This document shows, piece by piece, positions 56,722-64,000 of a stretch of 64,000 nt of DNA. Location: assembly GCA_026646885.1 (NCBI GenBank), contig JAPKHK010000003.1:310001-374000 (forward strand), given 5' to 3'. This DNA comes from Casimicrobiaceae bacterium (lineage in GTDB: Bacteria > Pseudomonadota > Gammaproteobacteria > Burkholderiales > Casimicrobiaceae). The position numbers and the translations under genes were made by a program. A model generated the notes under the pieces. The model was not told the DNA's origin. It made no database searches and worked only from the letters and a program-made list of their open reading frames with translations. Position 1 is the stretch's first letter; each line of letters starts with the position of its first letter.

Positions 56722-59544
56722 CTAGCCCAAGCGCGCGAGCTGGCTGCGCAGGCTGTCCAGGGTGCCGCGAAAGCTCGCCAGGCGATCCCTTTCCAGAGCC
56801 ACCACGGCGGCGGGGGCCCGCGCGACAAAGCTCTCATTGCCGAGTTTGGCCTCGGCTTTGCCGATTTCGCCTTCGAGACGCGCGATTTCCTTGCCCAGGC
56901 GCTCGCGCTCGGCCGCCAGGTCGATTTCGATTTTGAGCATGAGCCGATAATCTCCGACGACTTGCACGGGTGCCTCGGTCGGCGGCAAGGCATCGACAAT
57001 GGCAACCTCGGAAACTTTGGCCATGGGCTGGAGATAGGGCGCGAATGCGGCAAGCCGAGCGGCGTCCCCGGTTGCCGCCAGCGGCACCTTTTGCGCCGGC
57101 GAGAGGTTCATTTCGCCGCGGAGGGTGCGCACCGCTTCGACGAGGGCTTTGAACACCGCCAGTTCACTCTCGGCCGCGGTATCTATTCTGCTCGGCTCGC
57201 TCACCGGGTAAGGCTGAAGGGAAAGGGAGGGTCCAGCCTTGCCCGCCAACGGCGCCACCTTCTGCCACAGTTCTTCGGTAATGAAGGGGATCATGGGATG
57301 GGCCAAGCGCAGCGTCGCCTCCAGTACGCGCACCAGCGTGCGGCGGGTGCCACGCTGTACTTGGAGGGCGGGATCGGCCAGCTGAACCTTGGCCAATTCA
57401 AGGTACCAATCGCAATATTCGTCCCACACGAACTCGTAAATCGCGCGTGCCCCCAGATCGAAGCGGTAATCCGCCAGATGCGCTTCGACTTCGGCTTCGG
57501 CGCGCTGCAAGCGGCTGATGATCCAGCGATCCATGACCGAAAGCTTGACCGGCAAGCTCGCATCGAGCCCGCAGTCGCGCCCCTCGGTGTTCATGAGCAC
57601 GAAGCGCGTCGCGTTCCAGAGCTTGTTGCAGAAATTGCGGTAACCCTCACAGCGATTGAGATCGAAGTTGAGCGTGCGATTGAAGGTCGCCAGCGAAGCG
57701 AAGGTGAAGCGCAGGGCATCAGTGCCGAAGGCCGGTATGCCTTTGGGAAATTGGCGCCGCGTGGCGGCTTCGATGGCGGCACGCTGCTTTTCCAGCATCA
57801 GGCCGTAGGTGCGCTTGTGCACCAAGGTGTCGAGGTCAGCGCCGTCGATCAAATCCAAAGGATCAAGGATGTTGCCCTTGGATTTCGACATCTTCTGCCC
57901 TTCGGCGTCGCGCACGATGGCATTGATATACACGGTGTGGAAGGGAATGCGCCCGGTGAAATAGGTCGTCATCATCACCATGCGCGCCACCCAGAAGAAG
58001 ATGATGTCGAAGCCGGTGATCAGCACCGAAGAGGGCAGAAAAGTCTTGAGTTCCGGAGTCGTGTCTGGCCAGCCCAGAGTGGAATGGCACCACAGCGCGG
58101 AGGAGAACCAAGTGTCCAGCACATCGGCGTCTTGCGCAAAACTCCGGGGCTCGCGGCCCAGTTTGGCGACCGCCTGTGCACGCGCCGCGGCTTCGTCGCG
58201 GGCGACGTAGACATTGCCGGCTTCGTCATACCAAGCCGGAATCCGGTGCCCCCACCAGAGCTGGCGCGAGATACACCAATCCTGGATGTTGTTGATCCAG
58301 TGCAGGTAGGTCGACAGCCAGGACTCGGGTACGAAACGCACGGTCTCGCCCTGCCCCTCGCGCGCGCCGGCAAGCCCATCGCCCACCGCTTCGAGACACA
58401 AGTCTTGAATGCTCTTGCCGGGAAAAAGCGGGTGGGTGGCAGGCGCCGCCTTCGTGGTGGCAACGAACCATTGATCGGTGAGCATGGGCTCGACCACTTC
58501 GCCGGTGCGCCCGCAGCGCGGTACCATCATCTTGTGCACTTTTTCGCTCACCAGAAGGCCCTGCGCGGCGAGATCTTTCAGCACGACCTGACGAGCCTCG
58601 TAACGGTCCAGTCCACGATATTTTTCGGGCGCGGCTGCGTTAATCTTTGCGTCTAGGGTCAAGATGCAAATCGGCGCGAGATCATGACGCTGGCCGATGG
58701 CGAAGTCGTTGAAATCGTGAGCTGGGGTGATTTTGACGCAGCCGGTGCCGAACTCGCGGTCGACGTAGGCATCGGCAATGACCGGAATCAGCCTATCGGA
58801 GAGCGGCAGGCGCAACTTGCGACCCACCCGCGTGGCATAGCGCTCGTCCTCAGGATGCACGGCGACGGCGACGTCACCGAGCAGCGTTTCCGGCCGGGTG
58901 GTCGCCACCACCAGACCGCCGCCGCCGTCTTCGAAGGGGTAGCGGATTTCCCAGAGTTTTCCGGCCTCTTCTTCGGTCTCGACTTCGAGATCCGAAACCG
59001 CGGTACCGAGTTTTGGATCCCAATTCACCAGCCTCTTGCCTCGATAAATCAAGCCATCTTCGTAGAGCCGTACAAAAGTTTCGAGCACCGCGCGCGAAAG
59101 CCCTTCGTCCATGGTGAAGCGAGCACGTGTCCAGTCACCGGAAACACCCAGGCGGCGCATTTGCTGGGTAATAGTCGAGCCCGACTCTTCTTTCCACTGC
59201 CAGACCCTCTCGATAAAGGCTTCGCGTCCCAGGTCTTGGCGCGATTCGCCTTTAGCCCGCAACTGATTTTCGACCACGATCTGCGTGGCAATACCCGCAT
59301 GGTCAGTGCCCAACTGCCACAGCGTGTTGTCGCCCTTCATGCGGTGATAGCGAATGAGTGTGTCCATCAGCGTGTGTTGGAAGGCATGCCCCATGTGCAA
59401 GGTGCCAGTCACGTTGGGCGGCGGCAGCTGAATGCAATAAGCCGGCGCACCGTTCATAGCGGGCTTGAACAGGCCTTGACTCTCCCAGGTCGGGTACCAA
59501 TGCGCCTCGATGGCGCGGGGCTCAAAACTCTTGGCCAGTTCCAT
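56722..59544 (-). CDS. valS: Valyl-tRNA synthetase
   Basis: A 940-residue class I synthetase. The HIGH-type motif is [15 protein letters not shown] and the KMSKS loop is [10 protein letters not shown]. The editing domain (about 190-340, [28 protein letters not shown]) removes threonine. A C-terminal coiled coil (about 875-940, [19 protein letters not shown]) binds tRNA. Length is normal. A TATAAT lies 36 bases upstream of the ATG. The upstream genes on the same strand are the unknown 298-residue gene, holC and pepA, a conserved neighbourhood. Confidence 0.97.
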   Translation of the reverse strand: MELAKSFEPRAIEAHWYPTWESQGLFKPAMNGAPAYCIQLPPPNVTGTLHMGHAFQHTLMDTLIRYHRMKGDNTLWQLGTDHAGIATQIVVENQLRAKGESRQDLGREAFIERVWQWKEESGSTITQQMRRLGVSGDWTRARFTMDEGLSRAVLETFVRLYEDGLIYRGKRLVNWDPKLGTAVSDLEVETEEEAGKLWEIRYPFEDGGGGLVVATTRPETLLGDVAVAVHPEDERYATRVGRKLRLPLSDRLIPVIADAYVDREFGTGCVKITPAHDFNDFAIGQRHDLAPICILTLDAKINAAAPEKYRGLDRYEARQVVLKDLAAQGLLVSEKVHKMMVPRCGRTGEVVEPMLTDQWFVATTKAAPATHPLFPGKSIQDLCLEAVGDGLAGAREGQGETVRFVPESWLSTYLHWINNIQDWCISRQLWWGHRIPAWYDEAGNVYVARDEAAARAQAVAKLGREPRSFAQDADVLDTWFSSALWCHSTLGWPDTTPELKTFLPSSVLITGFDIIFFWVARMVMMTTYFTGRIPFHTVYINAIVRDAEGQKMSKSKGNILDPLDLIDGADLDTLVHKRTYGLMLEKQRAAIEAATRRQFPKGIPAFGTDALRFTFASLATFNRTLNFDLNRCEGYRNFCNKLWNATRFVLMNTEGRDCGLDASLPVKLSVMDRWIISRLQRAEAEVEAHLADYRFDLGARAIYEFVWDEYCDWYLELAKVQLADPALQVQRGTRRTLVRVLEATLRLAHPMIPFITEELWQKVAPLAGKAGPSLSLQPYPVSEPSRIDTAAESELAVFKALVEAVRTLRGEMNLSPAQKVPLAATGDAARLAAFAPYLQPMAKVSEVAIVDALPPTEAPVQVVGDYRLMLKIEIDLAAERERLGKEIARLEGEIGKAEAKLGNESFVARAPAAVVALERDRLASFRGTLDSLRSQLARLG

Positions 59545-59579
59545 GATTGCTCGTATTCAAGAGGGCGGCGGAGCCGCGA

Positions 59580-59585
59580 ATTATA
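59580..59585 (-). promoter_or_regulatory. -10 box of valS
   Basis: A perfect TATAAT on the minus strand, 36 bases before the valS ATG. A convincing -35 is not seen, so it may be a secondary promoter within the pepA-holC-valS run. Confidence 0.45.
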
Positions 59586-59638
59586 CCGGATCGACCCTGC
59601 CCGCCGGACGTGGCAGGGGGCGCCCCGCGCTTGCGTTC

Positions 59639-60535
59639 CTATTCTTGTGCGCGCTTGACCGTTTCCGCGATCTCTTTGCGAAAACTCTCGATCTCGCGCT
59701 CGATCGATTCGGCGACGAACGTCCTGATCACCCGACCGACGTTGGAATTGATGGTCGCCACTAGATCACCGACGGCACGTTCCACTACGGGCCGCAGATG
59801 CTGCGACAAATGGTCCTGCAGACCGCGCTCGGTATAGATGTCGAGTTTCTGCAAAACCTGCAGAGTGATCTGCTCGGTTAGCTCCGCGACTTGGGCACTC
59901 AGATCGACCACCTTTGGCGGCTCGGTCACCTGCGGCGGGGAAGGCACTTCCGCTGGGGAACTCTGCGCGGCAGCGGGAGCAGGCCCGGCTACTTCTGCCG
60001 CAGTCGCCTGCACTGGGGAGAGGGCGGCGCCCGGAGGAACATCGAGAAACTGGGCCTCGACGGTCTTGTTGGGTGCATTCAGGAGTTCCGAGAGCGGCAG
60101 CGTCCTTTCCAGTATCTCCCCGGAAATTCCCGGGCTGGTCTTGGCGCCCGGTGTCTGAACTCCCGCACTCACCGGGTCAAGGCGGTACTGGTGTGTTTCC
60201 TTGGGAATTTCCAGCATGGGCACACGAACATCGGCCCGCAGGGAGACGAAATCGACGGGCTTTGCCAAAGCACTCGGTTCGCTTGCCGGGAATTCCGGCC
60301 CCATCGCGGCGAGGTCGGCATCGATGTCGATGCCGCTGCTGTCTTCCTCTTGCCAATCGGGTTTCTGCGTGGCGGGTCGATCCGGAACCACTGCCGTAAG
60401 AACTGGCACATCATCCTCAAGATCGACCGCTGGCGGCACGATGTCGGTCAGCACCGGGACGTCTTCTGCTCCGGCATCTCGGTTGCGCCGCATCAGGGCA
60501 TCGGCCTGCTCGAGCAATTCGCGTGCGGTGGGCAT
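59639..60535 (-). CDS. Unknown protein between holC and valS, resembling DUF2486
   Basis: A 298-residue protein of unknown function. Near the N-terminus the phrase VPVLTDIVPP is repeated as VPVLTAVVPD, a feature I associate with the DUF2486 proteins of Burkholderia, though this is a recollection and not a search. A long Pro/Ala-rich variable region follows (about 100-215). The last 85 residues are a charged amphipathic helical domain (LSQHLRPVVERAVGDLVATI). There is no signal peptide or membrane helix. It overlaps holC by one base and lies 94 bases before valS, so it is part of the pepA-holC-valS operon. Confidence 0.7.
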   Translation of the reverse strand: MPTARELLEQADALMRRNRDAGAEDVPVLTDIVPPAVDLEDDVPVLTAVVPDRPATQKPDWQEEDSSGIDIDADLAAMGPEFPASEPSALAKPVDFVSLRADVRVPMLEIPKETHQYRLDPVSAGVQTPGAKTSPGISGEILERTLPLSELLNAPNKTVEAQFLDVPPGAALSPVQATAAEVAGPAPAAAQSSPAEVPSPPQVTEPPKVVDLSAQVAELTEQITLQVLQKLDIYTERGLQDHLSQHLRPVVERAVGDLVATINSNVGRVIRTFVAESIEREIESFRKEIAETVKRAQE

Positions 60536-60960
60536 CAGCGCTCCTCGGCGAGGGAGTGAGTCTGCAAAGCATACCCCCTGGCGCGATAAAAGCGATAGCG
60601 TTCGCGCGCCGCCTCGCGGTCAGGGCCATCGCGCGAGACTACCTCGACGAGCCTCTCGAAACGCCCGAAAAAAGGCGGCGGTTCGGGATGAAGGTTGAGT
60701 AGCACATCAGCGGCACCCTGATGTTCCGGAGCACAGTCGAGCACGACCGGAGTAGTCTCGGCCCAGCGATCCGACAACCGGCAGTGCGGCAGAAAACCGG
60801 TTGGCGGCGTTTGCCAGAGCATCGTGTCGAGCCTCCCCAACAGCGCCGAGTCTGCGGCAAAAATCCGGACTCGGCGGCCTTGACCATAGGCCTTCGCGCA
60901 TAAGCGCGCCGCGACCGCCAAACGATCGGCGGCATCAGTGTAGAAGAGGATTTCGGTCAT
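60535..60960 (-). CDS. holC: DNA polymerase III chi subunit
   Basis: A 141-residue HolC protein, which links the clamp loader to single-strand-binding protein. MTEILFYTDAADRLAVAARLCAKAYGQGRRVRIFA is the typical N-terminal strand-helix, followed by LGRLDTMLWQTPPTGFLPHC with the conserved LW-P-F-PH pattern, and FFGRFERLVEVVSRD. It starts 7 bases after the pepA stop. The pepA-holC-valS order is common in Gram-negative bacteria. Confidence 0.93.
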   Translation of the reverse strand: MTEILFYTDAADRLAVAARLCAKAYGQGRRVRIFAADSALLGRLDTMLWQTPPTGFLPHCRLSDRWAETTPVVLDCAPEHQGAADVLLNLHPEPPPFFGRFERLVEVVSRDGPDREAARERYRFYRARGYALQTHSLAEER

Positions 60961-60967
60961 CTCTTAC

Positions 60968-62464
60968 TTAGCCCTCCCGGGCCGCCACATCCAGCAAATA
61001 GCGCGTGAGCAATGGCACGGGACGGCCCGTGGCGCCCTTGTCCTTGCCGCCCTTGTGAGCCACGCCGGCGATGTCGAGATGCGCCCAATCATACTTCTTC
61101 GCGAACCGCGCCAAAAAACAAGCGGCAGTGATGGTTCCGGCCGGGCGACCGCCAATATTCGCGAAATCGGCAAAATTGCTCTGCAACTGTTCCTGATACT
61201 CGTCCCAGAGCGGCAGCTGCCAGGTCCGATCGTACGCTTCTTCGCCTGCGGTGATCAGCGCCCGCGCCAGAGCTTCGTTGTTGCTGAGCAACCCCGATGC
61301 CACATGCCCCAGGGCGATGATGCACGCCCCGGTCAGTGTGGCGATATCGATTACCGCCGCGGGTTCGTAGCGCTCGGCGTAGGTGAGCGCGTCGCAAAGT
61401 ATAAGCCGTCCTTCGGCATCGGTATTGAGGATTTCGATCGTCTGCCCGGACATGCTCTTTACCACGTCGCCGGGCTTGGTGGCACGTCCCCCAGGCAGGT
61501 TTTCGCAGGCGGGAATGAGACCCACGAGGTTGATCTTCGCGCCAATTTCGGCAATGGAACGAAAGGCGCCCAAGACGGTGGCGGCGCCACACATGTCGAA
61601 CTTCATTTCGTCCATTTCTGGGCCGGGTTTTAGCGAAATGCCACCACTGTCGAAAGTGATGCCCTTGCCGACCAAGACGTGCGGCTTGGACTTCTTGGCG
61701 CCGTTTAGGTATTCCATCACGATGAAACGTGGCGGCTCCGCCGATCCCCTGGTGACCGACAGGAACGAGCCCATGCCGAGCCTTTCGATCTCCTCGCGCT
61801 CCAATACCTGCACTTTGAATTCCAGCTCCTTGCCCATGGCAAGAGCCTGCTCTGCCAAGTAGCTCGGTGTACAAACATTGCCCGGCAGATTGCCCAAGTC
61901 GCGCGTCAAGGCGGCGCCATGGGCGATCGCCAAGCCGCGCTTGGCGGAGGCCTCTCCGGCCGGCAGGTCGCTGCGCTGCGGCACCGACAAGGTAAGCTTG
62001 CGCAAGGGGCGTCGCACCTCTTCAGGATGGCTCTTCATGCGATCAAAGCGATAAACAGCGTCCATGGCCATGACCACCGCGTGCTCTATCCGCCACGCGA
62101 TATCCCGCCGCTTGACCGTCTCTTCAGTGAGATAGAGCACGGCTTCGTAGGATCCAGTTTCGTTGAGCAGTTTTACAGCGGACCGAATCGACTGCCGGAA
62201 TTCCTTTTCGCGAAACTCTCGCTCCTTGCCCAAGCCAACGAGGAGGACCCTATCGCAGAGCGTGCCGGGGACATTGTGCAGGAGCAGAGTGCTGCCGAGC
62301 TTGCCTTCCATATCACCGCGCCGGATGATCTCCGAAAGGTACCCGTTGGAGGCGCGGTCGATCAGCTCGGCGGAAAGCCCAGGCTTGCGATTGTCAAACA
62401 CCCCCACCACCACGCAGGCACTACGCTGTTTCTCAGGGCTGCCGCTTTTTATGGTAAATTCCAT
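60968..62464 (-). CDS. pepA: Leucyl aminopeptidase PepA
   Basis: A 498-residue M17 aminopeptidase, also known as the XerC/D-accessory and carAB-regulating protein in E. coli. The two-metal site residues lie in VGKGITFDSGGISLKP (Lys and Asp), MKFDMCGAATVLG and ILNTDAEGRLILCDALTYA, the last being the family signature. The N-terminal third is the variable domain (about 1-165). I use the ATG at 62464 (MEFTIKSGS), after GAGAGAC. A consensus promoter lies about 95 bases upstream. It is the first gene of the pepA-holC-unknown-valS run and divergent from lptF. Confidence 0.96.
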   Translation of the reverse strand: MEFTIKSGSPEKQRSACVVVGVFDNRKPGLSAELIDRASNGYLSEIIRRGDMEGKLGSTLLLHNVPGTLCDRVLLVGLGKEREFREKEFRQSIRSAVKLLNETGSYEAVLYLTEETVKRRDIAWRIEHAVVMAMDAVYRFDRMKSHPEEVRRPLRKLTLSVPQRSDLPAGEASAKRGLAIAHGAALTRDLGNLPGNVCTPSYLAEQALAMGKELEFKVQVLEREEIERLGMGSFLSVTRGSAEPPRFIVMEYLNGAKKSKPHVLVGKGITFDSGGISLKPGPEMDEMKFDMCGAATVLGAFRSIAEIGAKINLVGLIPACENLPGGRATKPGDVVKSMSGQTIEILNTDAEGRLILCDALTYAERYEPAAVIDIATLTGACIIALGHVASGLLSNNEALARALITAGEEAYDRTWQLPLWDEYQEQLQSNFADFANIGGRPAGTITAACFLARFAKKYDWAHLDIAGVAHKGGKDKGATGRPVPLLTRYLLDVAAREG

Positions 62465-62559
62465 GAGTCTCTCGGGGCCGGATCTCGCGGTCATCTCGCT
62501 AGCGGCTGCGGTGCCTGCATCGAAGCGCGAAACCGGACAAAATGGTTGGACAAGGGCGG

Positions 62560-62589
62560 ATTATCCGCGTATCTCGCCAAAAATGTCAA
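62560..62589 (-). promoter_or_regulatory. Near-consensus sigma-70 promoter of pepA
   Basis: On the minus strand TTGACA (62584-62589) and GATAAT (62560-62565) are spaced by 18 bases. The -35 is perfect and the -10 differs at one base. It predicts an 88-base leader before pepA and overlaps the region just upstream of the divergent lptF. Confidence 0.7.
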
Positions 62590-62602
62590 AATCGGCCCAA
62601 AA

Positions 62603-63697
62603 ATGATCTTCCGACGGGCTTTGCTGAGGGAACTGGCGGCAACCGCGGCTAGCCTTTTTACTGTACTTCTCGGCATACTGTTTACCCAGCAGCTGATTCG
62701 TCTCCTCGGAGCGGCCGCCCGAGGGACGCTGGCTGCCGAGGGTGTCGTGGCGATCTTGGGTTTTAAGGCGCTTTACTATTTGCCGGTTCTGATTGCCCTT
62801 TCTGCTTTTTTGGCCGTTCTCTTGGCATTGTCGCGCTCCTATCGCGACAGCGAGATGATCGTCTGGTTCACCGCCGGACAAAGCCTCACGGCCTGGCTTC
62901 GACCCGTTGCCATATTCGCGACCCCCATCGTTTTCGTGGTTGCTCTGCTCAGCATCGTGCTCTCGCCTTGGGCAACCCAAAAGAGTGAAGAGTACCAGAG
63001 GCTCTTGGAGGCGCGCGAAGAGCTGTCGGCGCTGTCGCCGGGCCTGTTCAAGGAGGTGAAGCGGGATCATCGCCTGATGGTGTTCTTTGTCGAGAGCTAC
63101 AACGCTCTGGACAACAGCATCAACAATTTCTTCGCGCAGGCCATCGACAACGACCAACTGGTCACGGTAGTTGCGGCTGGCGGCTATCTTGAAACCCAGC
63201 CTAATGGCGATCGCTTCATCATCCTCCGAAACGGCCGGCGCTACGAAGGCACACCCGGGACGGCCGGCTATCGCTACGTCGATTTCGAAGTTCACGGAAT
63301 GCGCCTCGATGCCGCGGAGGTGCGAGCGCAACCGCCATCTCTCAAGGCAATCGACACGCTTACCTTAATGGGTCGGGGCGGAACCGCGGAAACCGCCGAG
63401 ATCTTCTGGCGCATAAGTCTCCCCCTGGCCGCCCTGATCCTGATCTTCATGGCGATACCGCTTGCGCATGTGGATCCGCGCGTGGGTCGATCGGTCAACC
63501 TGATAGTCGCCGGGCTCATCTGGGCCATCTATAGCAGCTGCACATCAATCGCTCAGTCGTTGATCGCGCAGGGGGGCATTGGCCTGCTCGCAGGAATCCT
63601 CGTGATCCATGGCCTGACCGCCGGATTGGTGCTGCTTTTGTTCTACCGACGGCTCTCGGTTTACAGACTCCTGCACAGTATCAGGGCGCGCCGATGA
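62603..63697 (+). CDS. lptF: LPS export permease LptF
   Basis: A 364-residue inner-membrane protein of the YjgP/YjgQ family, half of the LptB2FG transporter that extracts lipopolysaccharide. Predicted helices lie near 12-32, 52-75 and 97-120; a periplasmic beta-jellyroll-like domain spans about 125-265; three more helices follow (about 268-345). MIFRRALLRELAATAASLF and AIPLAHVDPRVGRSVNLI are characteristic. The start is the ATG at 62603; the open frame extends far upstream but across pepA antisense. Its stop overlaps lptG by 4 bases. Confidence 0.95.
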   Translation: MIFRRALLRELAATAASLFTVLLGILFTQQLIRLLGAAARGTLAAEGVVAILGFKALYYLPVLIALSAFLAVLLALSRSYRDSEMIVWFTAGQSLTAWLRPVAIFATPIVFVVALLSIVLSPWATQKSEEYQRLLEAREELSALSPGLFKEVKRDHRLMVFFVESYNALDNSINNFFAQAIDNDQLVTVVAAGGYLETQPNGDRFIILRNGRRYEGTPGTAGYRYVDFEVHGMRLDAAEVRAQPPSLKAIDTLTLMGRGGTAETAEIFWRISLPLAALILIFMAIPLAHVDPRVGRSVNLIVAGLIWAIYSSCTSIAQSLIAQGGIGLLAGILVIHGLTAGLVLLLFYRRLSVYRLLHSIRARR

Positions 63698-64000
63698 AGA
63701 CCCTGACTCGCTACCTCGGTCGTGAGGTCGCGGCCAGCAGTCTACTGGTGTTTGCAGCGCTCCTGGCACTCTTTTCCTTTTTCGATCTGATCAACGAGCT
63801 GCGCGATCTCGGACAGGGCAACTACCGCCTTGGGCGTGTCCTTTTCTATGTGCTGCTCAATGCGCCGGGGCACGCCTACGAGCTCGCACCTATCGCCGCA
63901 CTGATCGGCACCCTGACCGCGCTCTCGCTGCTCGTTGCTAACTCGGAATACACGGTGATTCGGGCAGGAGGCGCTTCACTGACGCAGGTTGTCTGGGCAA
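63694..64000 (+). CDS. lptG: LPS export permease LptG (3' end beyond the window)
   Basis: The first 102 residues of LptG, partner of LptF, are visible. MKTLTRYLGREVAASSLLVFAALLALFSFFDLINEL is split as a cytoplasmic start and first helix, followed by GNYRLGRVLFYVLLNAPGHAYELAPIAALIG with the second helix and the coupling segment. The start overlaps the lptF stop (ATGA), so the pair is co-translated. The gene continues past position 64000. Confidence 0.93.
   Translation, partial: MKTLTRYLGREVAASSLLVFAALLALFSFFDLINELRDLGQGNYRLGRVLFYVLLNAPGHAYELAPIAALIGTLTALSLLVANSEYTVIRAGGASLTQVVWA

Noticed and set aside
1-64000. Search for CRISPR arrays, tRNA/rRNA genes, insertion sequences and prophage
   Set aside because: No regularly spaced repeats, no cloverleaf-like tRNA sequence, no transposase or integrase, and no phage genes were seen. 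Gaps between genes are short.

Overview
The window is a GC-rich, densely coded piece of a bacterial chromosome. Gene content and order point to a betaproteobacterium, probably of the Rhodocyclales/Nitrosomonadales type (inference): sdhCDAB-sdhE-gltA followed by sucA-sucB-lpdA-zapE with a divergent GntR regulator and mdh, glyA-nrdR-ribD-ribE, a FimT/PilVWX/PilY1/PilE minor-pilin cluster, pmbA/darP/mog, and pepA-holC-(unknown)-valS divergent from lptFG. No rRNA, tRNA, CRISPR array, prophage or insertion sequence was recognised.

Layout. 1-101: tail of an unknown gene. 0.2-3.4 kb: asparaginase II family, AcuI-type reductase, ZapE ATPase. 3.4-14 kb: one strand carries almost the whole oxidative TCA section (succinate dehydrogenase, its flavinylation factor, citrate synthase, 2-oxoglutarate dehydrogenase E1/E2/E3), with a hairpin terminator between gltA and sucA. 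14.3-16.3 kb: gntR and mdh diverge from a short region with two inverted repeats. 16.4-21.9 kb: Spy-like periplasmic protein, OmpR/EnvZ, and a PAS-GGDEF-EAL protein. 22-24 kb: FAH-family hydrolase and glutaryl-CoA dehydrogenase. 24.2-31.9 kb: type IV pilus minor pilins, PilY1 and a PilE-like pilin. 31.9-35.5 kb: riboflavin genes, nrdR, glyA. 35.5-40.7 kb: a TRAP transporter with two substrate-binding proteins and an unusually long large permease. 40.8-49.8 kb: an uncharacterised 548-residue protein, pmbA, darP, mog, mtfA, rmuC, an AlgZ/AlgR-like LytTR two-component pair and a small PilZ protein. 49.9-56.7 kb: typA, rhlE, an orphan molybdopterin oxidoreductase, an MFS transporter. 56.7-64 kb: valS, an unknown gene, holC, pepA, and divergently lptF and the start of lptG.

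How it works together. The first quarter is central carbon metabolism, with the GntR protein as the likely local regulator. The pilus cluster, GGDEF-EAL protein, PilZ protein(s) and AlgZR-like pair could form a surface-motility/c-di-GMP theme, but they are not contiguous and this link is inference. Most of the rest is housekeeping. I did not find a clearly new system. The best leads are regulatory sequences (15081-15121, 49784-49823, 51757-51782, 24141-24165), the 548-residue protein, the extended TRAP permease and the orphan molybdoenzyme behind rhlE.
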